Position numbers and translations under genes: made by a program. From Taibaiella lutea (lineage in GTDB: Bacteria; Bacteroidota; Bacteroidia; Chitinophagales; Chitinophagaceae), in NCBI RefSeq assembly GCF_008629695.1, contig NZ_VWSH01000003.1, positions 557,688 through 621,687 on the forward strand: 64,000 bases of DNA, given 5' to 3'. Shown here in pieces: positions 7,366 to 15,578 of this stretch. Within the stretch, counting starts at the first letter, position 1, and every line of letters begins with the position of its first letter. The notes beneath the pieces were generated by a model. It saw only the letters and a list, made by a program, of their open reading frames with translations, had not been told where the DNA came from and made no database searches.

Positions 7366-10300
7366 ATGTCCCTACCAGATTTAATTAAACACGTTTATCA
7401 TAACGCCACAGACGAAGTCATCAGACGAGGAAAGAGAATCTTTCATACTTCCGGCGTACAGATGTTAGAAAATGATACACTTATCGAACAGGTTTCCTTT
7501 CGTGTTCGTAATGATGTATATAGCAATTATTATAAAGTAACAGTTCAGAATTACTTAGACCCTAAAAAGCTGAACCTGCGTTGCCAATGTCCTTACAATA
7601 TGGGAACGGTATGCAGACATGAAGCGGCGGCTTTGTTTCAGTTGAACGATTTATTGCAAAGCGGTTACTTTGACAATGTAAATTTAGCGTATGACCAAAA
7701 ACATACGACTATACGCATGCGTCAAATCACAACGCATTTCATTAAACTGTTTTCTTCCGCAGGTATTTTTGAACGCGCAGAAGCCATTATTGAAAATAAG
7801 GGTATCAAAATTCTTGAAGCAAAGAACGACGCCGTTAAAGCTGAAGTGAAAGATGCGGAAGGCAAGAAATTTGAACTTTATATTAAACAAAACGAAGAAC
7901 GTTATTTTGATACATCCTGTGATTGTGATGAGAAAAAATATCCGTTATGCGTCCACAAAGCAGCAGTGTTTTTGGATGTTTTAAATAAACATGGCGGGCA
8001 TTATTTCAGCACATTACGCAACTGGGATACGCAAAAAGAAAAGTTATTGAACCTGTATGGTTACAGCTTGAAAGACGATTTGACCAACAAGTTCGACTTT
8101 TCTTATCATGATGGAAAACCATTCCTGCGTGTCCTGGATACTTCCATCAAGAAAATCGCAATGGCCGCACCACAGCCAGTTTCAACCTACAAAAGAGAAG
8201 AAAAGGTTTTTGCAGTTGCAGATACGCCTACTTCCAAACGCAGGATGGGCGTACTGATGGAAGCAAGCCAGAGCCAATATTTTCCTTTTACAAATTTTGA
8301 TTTATTAAGCGGAGAGCCTGATGAAAATGGCGAAGGCTATACCGGCACTGTTGAGAAAATTGAAGCGACTGCTTATATCAATCCCGCAGGTTTGCAAGAC
8401 CGCGATAAATTGTTAGTAACAGCATTGAGGAAACAAAGTCCTGATGAGTTGTTTAAATTTATAAAACGCGATACGCCATTCGGTGAGTTCTGGGATTCTT
8501 TGCCAAAAGAATTGATGGAAGTGCCGAATGATGAATTACGTAAGCAAGTCTGGGATTTCTATTTACCACGCTACCAACGTTTATGTGAACATTTTTCCAG
8601 TTATCCTTTTGTATATTATTTACCCGAAGGAAAATACTTTGTTACAGGTAATCTTGTAAAAGCACATTTCTCCCAAAAGCTTTTCCAGACACAGATTCAT
8701 GTTGCACCTTCGGCAGAAGACAATGGTGATGTGATGCTGGAAGTTCGTTTTGCATTAGGCGAAGATGTCTTTCATTATAACGATGTAACAGTTGTAAACA
8801 GCGCCCTTATCCGTATCGATAATAATTATCATACAGCAGAAAACCTGGATGTTGTTGCCGTAATGGAGCAATTCAATAAAGACGGTATCGTCAGAATTGC
8901 AGCAGAAGATTGGGCTGATTATCTCAAAAATGAATTATTGCCATTGTCCGGAAATACAGCTATCATTTTTGATGAAGCATTGAAAGAAACGGCAACAGAA
9001 GTAGATCCTGAACTGAAATTATACCTCCGTGAAACTGACAAGATGATGGTATTCAAACCCATCTTTGATTACGACGGCGTAGAAAAACAATGGCTTGATT
9101 ATACACCTGCAGTGACGGCTGTCAATGGGAAAGTTGTAGTGCACGAACGCAACGAGGCTACAGAACAAACTTTCCTCACCATGCTGCGGCATTTGCACCC
9201 ATTAATGCAGGAAAGCAGAAAATCGCATTCCTTTTTATTGCCTTCAAATGAAGCCCTGAAAGGAAACTGGTATTTCAGTTTTATGGATACTTTAGCGGAG
9301 GCCAATGTGAAAATATTGGGTTATGAAACGTTGAAGCAATTACGTATCAATCCTAATAAACCAAAAATGCAATTGCAGATAAGCAGCGGCATTGATTGGT
9401 TTGATGCCGATTTGGAATTGAGCTTTGGTGACGAAGGCGTAAGCATTGCCGATGTAAAAAAGGCATTAGGTAAAAAACAAAATTTCGTAAACCTGAAAGA
9501 TGGCAGTATTGGTTTATTGTCTGAAGACTGGATGGAGAAATATGCTTTAATGATAAAATTGGGAACCACCACAGCTCCTAATAAAATACGTTTAAAGAAA
9601 TTCCATTTCTCTGCTATCGAAGGCTTGAGCGAAGAAATCAGTGACTTGCAGGTATTGTCTGAATTGGCAGAGAAACGTGAAAAATTATTGGATTTCGATT
9701 TTGAAAATGTCACGACTCCAATTGGTTATCCTGACAACGTTCATGCAGAGCTAAGGCCATACCAACAGGCTGGTTTCCAGTGGATGTCATTCCTGAGTGA
9801 GATTGGCTGGGGCGGTATTCTGGCAGATGACATGGGTCTTGGTAAAACCTTGCAGACCTTGACCTTCCTGCAGCATTATCAAAACCAGAACCCGCAGGCA
9901 AAATTCCTTGTTGCATGTCCTACAACATTGATTTATAACTGGGAAAACGAGATAAAGAAATTCACACCGGATATTACCTACCAGATTCATCATGGCCCGC
10001 AACGCCGCAATAAGATGGAAGATTTTGGCGATACGCGCTTAATCATTACTACTTATGGCACTTTACGCAGTGATATTAAAATGTTGTCGCAGGTACAGTT
10101 TGATTATGTAGTACTCGATGAATCGCAAGCTATAAAAAATCCGACATCGCAAGTGGCGAAAGCTTCTTTGTTGCTGCAAAGCAAAAACAGGCTTGCATTG
10201 AGCGGTACGCCGGTTCAGAATAATACGTTCGACTTATATGCACAAATGAACTTCCTGAATCCCGGTATGCTGGGTTCCATGGAATTTTTCAGAAATGAAT

Positions 10301-11142
10301 TTGCGACGCCGATTGATAAAATGCAGGAAGATGATGCAAAGAAACATTTGCGTAAACTGATACATCCTTTCTTATTACGTCGTACCAAAGAGCAAGTGGC
10401 GCCTGATTTGCCTGAAAAATCCGAAATGGTTTTATTCTGCGAAATGGGTACGAAACAACGTAAGATTTACGATGCTTACCGCAATAGCTTCCGCAGTAAA
10501 ATATTGGGTGAAATTGATGAAAAAGGTATGGAGCGTTCGCAACTAAGCATCCTGACAGGATTGATGAAACTACGCCAGATTTGCGATTCTCCTGCTATCC
10601 TTAATGAAGATGAAAAATATGAAAATCATTCCGTTAAGATTGAAGAACTGGTGCGTGAACTAACAGAAAATACCGGCAACCACAAAGCTTTGGTGTTCTC
10701 TCAATTCTTAGGCATGCTTGGTTTGATTAAAGATGAATTAGAAAAGCAGAGCATTCCTTATGTTTACTTTGATGGCAGCACATCTTCCACAGAAAGAGAA
10801 AAGGCTATTCAGGCCTTTCAGCATGAAGAAGATTGCCGTGTATTTCTTATTTCATTGAAAGCAGGTGGTGTAGGTCTTAACTTAACAGCGGCAGATTATG
10901 TTTATATCGTTGATCCTTGGTGGAACCCGGCAGTAGAGCAGCAAGCCATTGACCGTACGCACCGTATCGGACAGACGAAAAACATTTTTGCATACCGCCT
11001 GATTTGTAAAGACACCATCGAAGAAAAAATCATGTTGCTGCAGGAACGTAAACTCACCCTTGTAAAAGAACTGATTGCAGATGACGGCAATGCCTTCATG
11101 AAACAACTGACACGAGACGATTTATCTTACTTATTGAGTTAA
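7366..11142 (+). CDS. SNF2-family ATPase with N-terminal SWIM zinc fingers
   Basis: This 1258-residue cytoplasmic protein is a double-stranded-DNA translocase of the SNF2/RapA class. A SWIM zinc finger (CxC...CxH) lies at about 74-88 (RCQCPYNMGTVCRH), and a second CxC...CxH occurs at about 185-197 (SCDCDEKKYPLCVH). The ATPase core begins near 815: motif I DDMGLGKT (about 821-828), motif II DESQ (about 918) and motif III SGTPVQNN. The second RecA fold has VFSQFLG, GGVGLNLT and WWNPAVEQQAIDRTHRIGQ (about 1185-1203). It diverges from the PolX-like gene. A TAACTTTG -7 box lies at 7313-7320. Its substrate is unknown; roles in transcription recycling or repair are possible. Confidence 0.93.
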   Translation: MSLPDLIKHVYHNATDEVIRRGKRIFHTSGVQMLENDTLIEQVSFRVRNDVYSNYYKVTVQNYLDPKKLNLRCQCPYNMGTVCRHEAAALFQLNDLLQSGYFDNVNLAYDQKHTTIRMRQITTHFIKLFSSAGIFERAEAIIENKGIKILEAKNDAVKAEVKDAEGKKFELYIKQNEERYFDTSCDCDEKKYPLCVHKAAVFLDVLNKHGGHYFSTLRNWDTQKEKLLNLYGYSLKDDLTNKFDFSYHDGKPFLRVLDTSIKKIAMAAPQPVSTYKREEKVFAVADTPTSKRRMGVLMEASQSQYFPFTNFDLLSGEPDENGEGYTGTVEKIEATAYINPAGLQDRDKLLVTALRKQSPDELFKFIKRDTPFGEFWDSLPKELMEVPNDELRKQVWDFYLPRYQRLCEHFSSYPFVYYLPEGKYFVTGNLVKAHFSQKLFQTQIHVAPSAEDNGDVMLEVRFALGEDVFHYNDVTVVNSALIRIDNNYHTAENLDVVAVMEQFNKDGIVRIAAEDWADYLKNELLPLSGNTAIIFDEALKETATEVDPELKLYLRETDKMMVFKPIFDYDGVEKQWLDYTPAVTAVNGKVVVHERNEATEQTFLTMLRHLHPLMQESRKSHSFLLPSNEALKGNWYFSFMDTLAEANVKILGYETLKQLRINPNKPKMQLQISSGIDWFDADLELSFGDEGVSIADVKKALGKKQNFVNLKDGSIGLLSEDWMEKYALMIKLGTTTAPNKIRLKKFHFSAIEGLSEEISDLQVLSELAEKREKLLDFDFENVTTPIGYPDNVHAELRPYQQAGFQWMSFLSEIGWGGILADDMGLGKTLQTLTFLQHYQNQNPQAKFLVACPTTLIYNWENEIKKFTPDITYQIHHGPQRRNKMEDFGDTRLIITTYGTLRSDIKMLSQVQFDYVVLDESQAIKNPTSQVAKASLLLQSKNRLALSGTPVQNNTFDLYAQMNFLNPGMLGSMEFFRNEFATPIDKMQEDDAKKHLRKLIHPFLLRRTKEQVAPDLPEKSEMVLFCEMGTKQRKIYDAYRNSFRSKILGEIDEKGMERSQLSILTGLMKLRQICDSPAILNEDEKYENHSVKIEELVRELTENTGNHKALVFSQFLGMLGLIKDELEKQSIPYVYFDGSTSSTEREKAIQAFQHEEDCRVFLISLKAGGVGLNLTAADYVYIVDPWWNPAVEQQAIDRTHRIGQTKNIFAYRLICKDTIEEKIMLLQERKLTLVKELIADDGNAFMKQLTRDDLSYLLS

Positions 11143-11145
11143 ATT

Positions 11146-11180
11146 TTAAAGGCAATCCAAACGGGTTGCCTTAATTTTAA
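11146..11180 (+). terminator. Hairpin after the SNF2 gene
   Basis: AAGGCAA at 11149-11155 pairs with TTGCCTT at 11166-11172, and flanking A/T extends the stem to AAATTTTAAAGGCAA/TTGCCTTAATTTT. It begins a few bases after the stop codon. A diverged copy of its right half recurs at about 11308-11347. Confidence 0.5.
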
Positions 11181-11307
11181 GATTTGTTTTTTATAAATAA
11201 AACTTGCTATTACCGCAAATCGGGGGATAAAAGACTCTCTGAATCTTACTAATTTAGCCTTTAAAAGAAATCGTAATTTCAATTTCTTTAATAGATAAAC
11301 TATAAAG

Positions 11308-11347
11308 TAATTCAGATGGGCTGCCTTAATTTTATAATTCGTTTTTA
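11308..11347 (+). repeat. Diverged direct repeat of 11153-11192
   Basis: The segments 11153-11192 and 11308-11347 share an almost identical core, GGG(T/C)TGCCTTAATTTTA, followed by related T-rich sequence. The copies are about 155 bp apart, and the AT-rich DNA between them shows no supported gene. This looks like a small local duplication ending just before the 108-residue unknown gene. Confidence 0.4.
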
Positions 11348-11378
11348 AATACTTTTCATTTATAATACTCCTAATTGT

Positions 11379-11705
11379 ATGTCGGGACAAGAAATGAATT
11401 TGAATATCAGATATGATGCAGGTAAAAATGTTTGGGATAAAATGCCGGATATCTATCAGCAACTTGAAGGTTGGTTAGGATTTGGAGAAGGAGGTTCGAT
11501 GGGAGAAGTTAATATACCATATTGGTTTAGTTTTAATGAAAATGAAAAACACATCTTAGCTTCTGTAGAACCAGGCGGACTTCATTTCTCCGGATTTATG
11601 AATGACGAAGAATGGTTGATATGGTCAAAAAAGATTAAAGAAATTGCAACAAATATCTTAGGCTTTAAAGTTGGTGAAATAGAGTTGGGAGAGGTAGAAG
11701 GATAA
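11379..11705 (+). CDS. Unrecognised small acidic protein
   Basis: This 108-residue protein has no signal peptide or membrane segment and is acidic, with many aromatic residues (MGEVNIPYWFSF, EEWLIWSKKIKEI). The EPGGLHFSG and NDEEWLIW patterns and the overall size remind me of small immunity-type proteins of polymorphic toxin systems, but I cannot name a family and there is no toxin nearby. A second in-frame ATG five codons in (11394) is an alternative start. It precedes murI by 28 bp on the same strand and may be co-transcribed with it. Confidence 0.65.
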   Translation: MSGQEMNLNIRYDAGKNVWDKMPDIYQQLEGWLGFGEGGSMGEVNIPYWFSFNENEKHILASVEPGGLHFSGFMNDEEWLIWSKKIKEIATNILGFKVGEIELGEVEG

Positions 11706-11733
11706 AAACATCAAGAAAAAAATAAAAAATCAA

Positions 11734-12555
11734 ATGCAACCCATTGGCATATTCGATTCAGGTTATGGCGGGCTAACCGTTTTCCGTTCTATTGCAGATA
11801 AGATGCCTCAATACGATTATATCTATCTGGGAGATAATGCACGTGCGCCCTATGGCAATCGTTCTTTCGAAACCGTTTATGAATATACCCTGGAATGTGT
11901 TGAATGGTTTTTTGAGCAAGGTTGTCCGTTAGTGATTGTAGCTTGCAATACCGCATCTGCAAAAGCGCTGCGCAGCATTCAGCAAAATGATTTGCCGGAT
12001 TTAAATCCTGAAAACAGAGTCTTGGGTGTAATAAGGCCCAGTGCTGAAATTATTGGTGAATATACCCAAACAAAGAAAGTAGGTATTTTGGCAACAAAAG
12101 GTACAGTCACATCCGAATCTTATCTGAAAGAAATTGCTAACTTCTATCCCGATATTCAGGTGTTTCAACATGCCTGTCCCTTATGGGTGCCCTTTGTCGA
12201 AAGCGGCGATTATAAAAGTGATGCAGTCGATAAAATTATTCAACAGGATATTGAGCAACTGTTTAAGCAAGATGCAAACATTGATACCGTATTGTTAGCC
12301 TGCACACACTACCCTTTATTGAAAGATAAAATTGAAAAATATTTACCCGGAAATGTAAAGCTTATTTCACAAGGTCCGATTGTGGCAAACAGCCTGGTAG
12401 ATTATCTGCAAAGGCATTCAACGTTGGACAACCGTATTACCAAAACCGGGTTTAAAGCATTTTACACAACTGACGATGTAAAAGACTTTGAAGAGCATGC
12501 AACTACATTTTTCGGAGAAGCAGTCAAAGCACAACATGTACATTTAGAGTTATAA
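11734..12555 (+). CDS. murI: Glutamate racemase
   Basis: MurI interconverts L- and D-glutamate, supplying D-Glu for peptidoglycan. The 273-residue protein has the N-terminal IGIFDSGYGGLTV motif, where the Asp and Ser contact substrate, and YLGDNARAPYG. The two catalytic cysteines are in ACNTAS (about 69-74) and LACTHYP (about 188-194), a symmetric arrangement typical of the family. The length is normal. An OmpA-family gene starts 5 bp after its stop, so murI and the two OmpA-like genes probably form one operon with a shared link to cell-wall metabolism. Confidence 0.95.
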   Translation: MQPIGIFDSGYGGLTVFRSIADKMPQYDYIYLGDNARAPYGNRSFETVYEYTLECVEWFFEQGCPLVIVACNTASAKALRSIQQNDLPDLNPENRVLGVIRPSAEIIGEYTQTKKVGILATKGTVTSESYLKEIANFYPDIQVFQHACPLWVPFVESGDYKSDAVDKIIQQDIEQLFKQDANIDTVLLACTHYPLLKDKIEKYLPGNVKLISQGPIVANSLVDYLQRHSTLDNRITKTGFKAFYTTDDVKDFEEHATTFFGEAVKAQHVHLEL

Positions 12556-12560
12556 ATTCT

Positions 12561-13427
12561 ATGGTTAAAAATCTTATTTTATTATTTCTTGGCTTCCTGT
12601 TTTCGATACAAGCCTCTGCTCAGAATTTCGAGCTGATACAATTATATTACACGAAAGATTCGTTTAAACTCAACAACCATCAAAGACACTTATTAGATTC
12701 CGTCGTTGAAAATTTCAGCAACAGAAGAATACTGATTGACGGTCATGCTGATTACAACGGTAATGAAAACAGCAATAATCTCGTTTCGGCCAAAAGAGCG
12801 AACGCCGTTTTAAGATACTTAGTTGACAGAGGATTTCCTGAAACACAGGTTATACATTCTATCGGAGTAGGCCAGCCTGTTGAAACCATGAATAAAGAAT
12901 TCAAAGAAAACTCCAAAAACAGAAGAGTGGATATTTTCATAACAAAAGGAACATTGATAAAAAGTACATTAAAATCGTTGCCGGTTCCCGATGTTCATAC
13001 CATAGTTAAAATAGAGCCTGTCAAAAAAGTAACCGAAATCGATTATAAGAAACTAAAAGTAGGAGATATTATTACCCTCAAAAATATAAGTTTCGTTCCC
13101 GGCACAGATACTGTCTTACCTGCCTCGTTTGACGAGCTGAACAATCTATATGATATATTGAGCCAGCATCCTACATTGAAAATAAAACTGGAAGGACACG
13201 TTTGCTGCAGTCTTTACCCTGATGGTTTTTTTGAAGATACCCCGAATTGGATCTTATCCGTAAAGCGCGCCTTAATGGTAAAAACATTACTTACAATAAA
13301 AGGCATCAATCCCGAAAGACTTTCCTACGTTGGCTTTGGGCATACCAAACCCATTTTTCAGCAGGAGATACAACCCGACCAGGCACAGGCCAACAGAAGG
13401 GTAGAAATAAGGATAATGGAAAAGTAG
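12561..13427 (+). CDS. Secreted protein with two OmpA-like peptidoglycan-binding domains (copy 1)
   Basis: The 288-residue protein has a signal peptide (about 1-20, ending SIQASAQ) and no beta-barrel. Domain 1 (about 25-130) has DGHADYNGNENSNN, AKRANAVLRYLVDRGF and NRRVDIFI. Domain 2 (about 170-288) has LEGHVCC, VKRALMVKTLLTIKGI, LSYVGFGHTKP and NRRVEIRI. Each keeps the Asn-Arg-Arg end of OmpA_C domains, which bind diaminopimelate in peptidoglycan. Domain 2 has an unusual Cys pair and an inserted YPDGFFEDTP segment. It starts 5 bp after murI and is followed by a paralogue. The role is inferred as periplasmic or outer-membrane peptidoglycan binding. Confidence 0.85.
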   Translation: MVKNLILLFLGFLFSIQASAQNFELIQLYYTKDSFKLNNHQRHLLDSVVENFSNRRILIDGHADYNGNENSNNLVSAKRANAVLRYLVDRGFPETQVIHSIGVGQPVETMNKEFKENSKNRRVDIFITKGTLIKSTLKSLPVPDVHTIVKIEPVKKVTEIDYKKLKVGDIITLKNISFVPGTDTVLPASFDELNNLYDILSQHPTLKIKLEGHVCCSLYPDGFFEDTPNWILSVKRALMVKTLLTIKGINPERLSYVGFGHTKPIFQQEIQPDQAQANRRVEIRIMEK

Positions 13428-13472
13428 TATTTTCCGTTATATTTATATCCCGAATCTATCAATTGCAAGGCT

Positions 13473-14351
13473 ATGCTAAAATTCATCTTCCTTATCTTCT
13501 CTTTGTTTTTAGCACTTAATGGCCATGCACAATACTTCGACACCATTCAGTTACATTATACCATCGGCACATCCCAATTAGATAACAAAGACAAACAACT
13601 CCTTGATTCAATCATCGCCAACTTCAGCAATAACCGGATGCTGATATACGGCCATGCAGATTATTTAGGCAATGAAGACCCCAATCTTTTATTGTCGGAA
13701 AAGAGAGCAAAAACTGTGTTGCATTATCTTGTGGTCAACGGTTTTCCCGAAACAAACATCATGCAATGCGTTGGTGCCGGTCAGGTTACCGCAAAAAAAT
13801 CCGGTGAAGATGGCGACCCTGAAAGCAGAAGAACAGACATCTTTATTATAAAATCAACATCTGCCAATACAAATATAAAACCTCAAAAACCACTACCTAA
13901 AACATCAGCGCCCCCTTTACTTGATAAAACACCTGCAAATACTGCCCAGAACATAACCGCCATTGATTATGACAACCTTAAAATAGGAGATACCATCAAC
14001 CTGAAAAATATTAGTTTCTATCCCGGCTTAAAAATAATTCTCCCCGCTTCCTATCCAGAAGTAGATAACCTTATTCAGGTATTAAAATCACATCCTACAT
14101 TAAAGATAAGATTGGAGGGCCACGTCTGCTGCTGCATTTACCCGGATGGTTATTTTGAAAATACACCCCACTGGCAGCTATCCGTAGCCAGGGCAGCAGA
14201 ACTGCGCGCCGTTTTGATAAAACATGGCATAAGCCCTGAAAGACTTGAGTACACAGGGTTCGGACGTACACACCCTATTCTTGATAATGAACAGACATCC
14301 GAACAAGGGCAAATAAACCGCAGAGTCGAAATAAGAATTTTAGAGAAATAA
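13473..14351 (+). CDS. Secreted protein with two OmpA-like peptidoglycan-binding domains (copy 2)
   Basis: This 292-residue protein is a paralogue of the preceding gene product throughout: signal peptide (1-19, ending NGHAQ), domain 1 with YGHADYLGNED, and domain 2 with LEGHVCCCIYPDGYFENTP and NRRVEIRI. The linker is longer and rich in Pro/Thr/Lys (about 130-160). Domain 1 has lost part of the NRRVDI end (here SRRTDIFI), so it may bind weakly. The pair arose by tandem duplication of a gene that already contained an internal domain duplication. It ends 3 bp from the convergent DUF3298 gene, with no obvious terminator between them. Confidence 0.85.
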   Translation: MLKFIFLIFSLFLALNGHAQYFDTIQLHYTIGTSQLDNKDKQLLDSIIANFSNNRMLIYGHADYLGNEDPNLLLSEKRAKTVLHYLVVNGFPETNIMQCVGAGQVTAKKSGEDGDPESRRTDIFIIKSTSANTNIKPQKPLPKTSAPPLLDKTPANTAQNITAIDYDNLKIGDTINLKNISFYPGLKIILPASYPEVDNLIQVLKSHPTLKIRLEGHVCCCIYPDGYFENTPHWQLSVARAAELRAVLIKHGISPERLEYTGFGRTHPILDNEQTSEQGQINRRVEIRILEK

Positions 14352-14354
14352 GCT

Positions 14355-15536
14355 TTAATTCAATTTCAGCCTTTCCGCAAACCACGGTTGAATATATTTT
14401 CTTAAATCCGAATAAGGCACAAACACAAATATAGAGCCATCCGCATAAGAAGCTACCTCATAAGGAAGATACGTGAAGCCTATACCTGTCGGCGTAAAAT
14501 AAAAATTATCAGTCGTCGCCAAATGATTTTCAAACAATATTTCGTTCAGCGAATCAGTTGGGCCTAAATGCCGGTCTCTCCTGAATGCAGCTTCCACTAT
14601 AGGTTGCAGTTGTGCTGAATCAGCGCTGAGAATATCATATATTCCAAGCTTCTTTTTATGCTGAACATCAAAACAATAATAACTATCACCGCCAAAACCA
14701 TGCGCCCCTCCCGTATAACTGTAAAAAGAATTGTCGATAACCAAAAAGTCATTTTCGTTATACAAAATGGAAAGCTGCAATAAATCATCATAACCGAAAC
14801 GTTCCGAAATATCAAACCCATCCGCTTTGGCCTCTTTCAAATCAGCCTCATAACCCTTAGCAAAAACAGCATTCAATTTTTTCCCTGCATCCGCAATATC
14901 ATTACTCTTTGACAGAGTATCGCCGTTAATAATTTTTACTATCTGAACCGACAGCCATTCATTGGCTGCCCTATCATTCTCCGGAATAATCAGGCTTTTA
15001 TTAACAGTTGCAACAGGCGAACTGTCAACACCCGGAATGGCTTGTATTTCCTGCCGCAAACTCAGTACAGAAAATTTCATGCTGCCCTGAGGATATATTT
15101 CTTTAAGCTCAATCAAATAACTTTTCTTACCATCAGCACTTCGCCAGCTACCCTTTATCTGTCCTGATTCATATACACAATCCAATGCAGGATAATTGTC
15201 GCTTTCATTTTCATCACTATACTCCTTCAACCGGAAATTACCTGGGTGAAGACTATCCAATGTTCCCGTCAACGTTATCAGTTTACCCTGTTTTACATAG
15301 TAATAAGTTCCCTGCAATTCTCCTTTATAACAATGCAGATGCATTACTACAGGCTGATTCGCAATAGTTCCTTCCAGTCTTTTATAAAAATCCAAAGACA
15401 GATTTTCGCCCGCACTTTCCGTCGGTATGCTTGTCCCATTAGTATTTGAAGACTTGTTATTTCCACAGGAAAGGCTGAAAATGCTCACCGTAATCAGTGC
15501 AGCTATAAAAGAAATTATGCGATTTGACAGTTTCAT
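14355..15536 (-). CDS. DUF3298 (RsiV-like) lipoprotein
   Basis: This 393-residue protein starts with a lipoprotein signal (hydrophobic 9-22, then FSLSC with Cys24) followed by a Ser/Asn/Thr-rich linker. The region about 45-130 is a beta-rich domain with Gly/Tyr repeats (GELQGTYYYVKQGK). The C-terminal half contains the DUF3298 signature YTGGAHG (about 285-291) and FTPTGIGFTYLPYEVASYADG, as in RsiV and PdaC-type proteins. It is presumably attached to a membrane facing the periplasm. RsiV relatives bind lysozyme, but no sigma-factor partner is present here, so that role is not inferred. Confidence 0.75.
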   Translation of the reverse strand: MKLSNRIISFIAALITVSIFSLSCGNNKSSNTNGTSIPTESAGENLSLDFYKRLEGTIANQPVVMHLHCYKGELQGTYYYVKQGKLITLTGTLDSLHPGNFRLKEYSDENESDNYPALDCVYESGQIKGSWRSADGKKSYLIELKEIYPQGSMKFSVLSLRQEIQAIPGVDSSPVATVNKSLIIPENDRAANEWLSVQIVKIINGDTLSKSNDIADAGKKLNAVFAKGYEADLKEAKADGFDISERFGYDDLLQLSILYNENDFLVIDNSFYSYTGGAHGFGGDSYYCFDVQHKKKLGIYDILSADSAQLQPIVEAAFRRDRHLGPTDSLNEILFENHLATTDNFYFTPTGIGFTYLPYEVASYADGSIFVFVPYSDLRKYIQPWFAERLKLN

Positions 15537-15578
15537 TGATATGTATCCTTTATAAAAAAGTAAAAGACCTCTTTGATA

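Noticed and set aside
11139-11462. A 107-codon minus-strand frame after the SNF2 gene
   Set aside because: It runs across the SNF2 terminator and into the unknown 108-residue gene on the other strand; the product is a basic, Ile/Lys/Phe-rich AT-derived sequence with no recognisable pattern.
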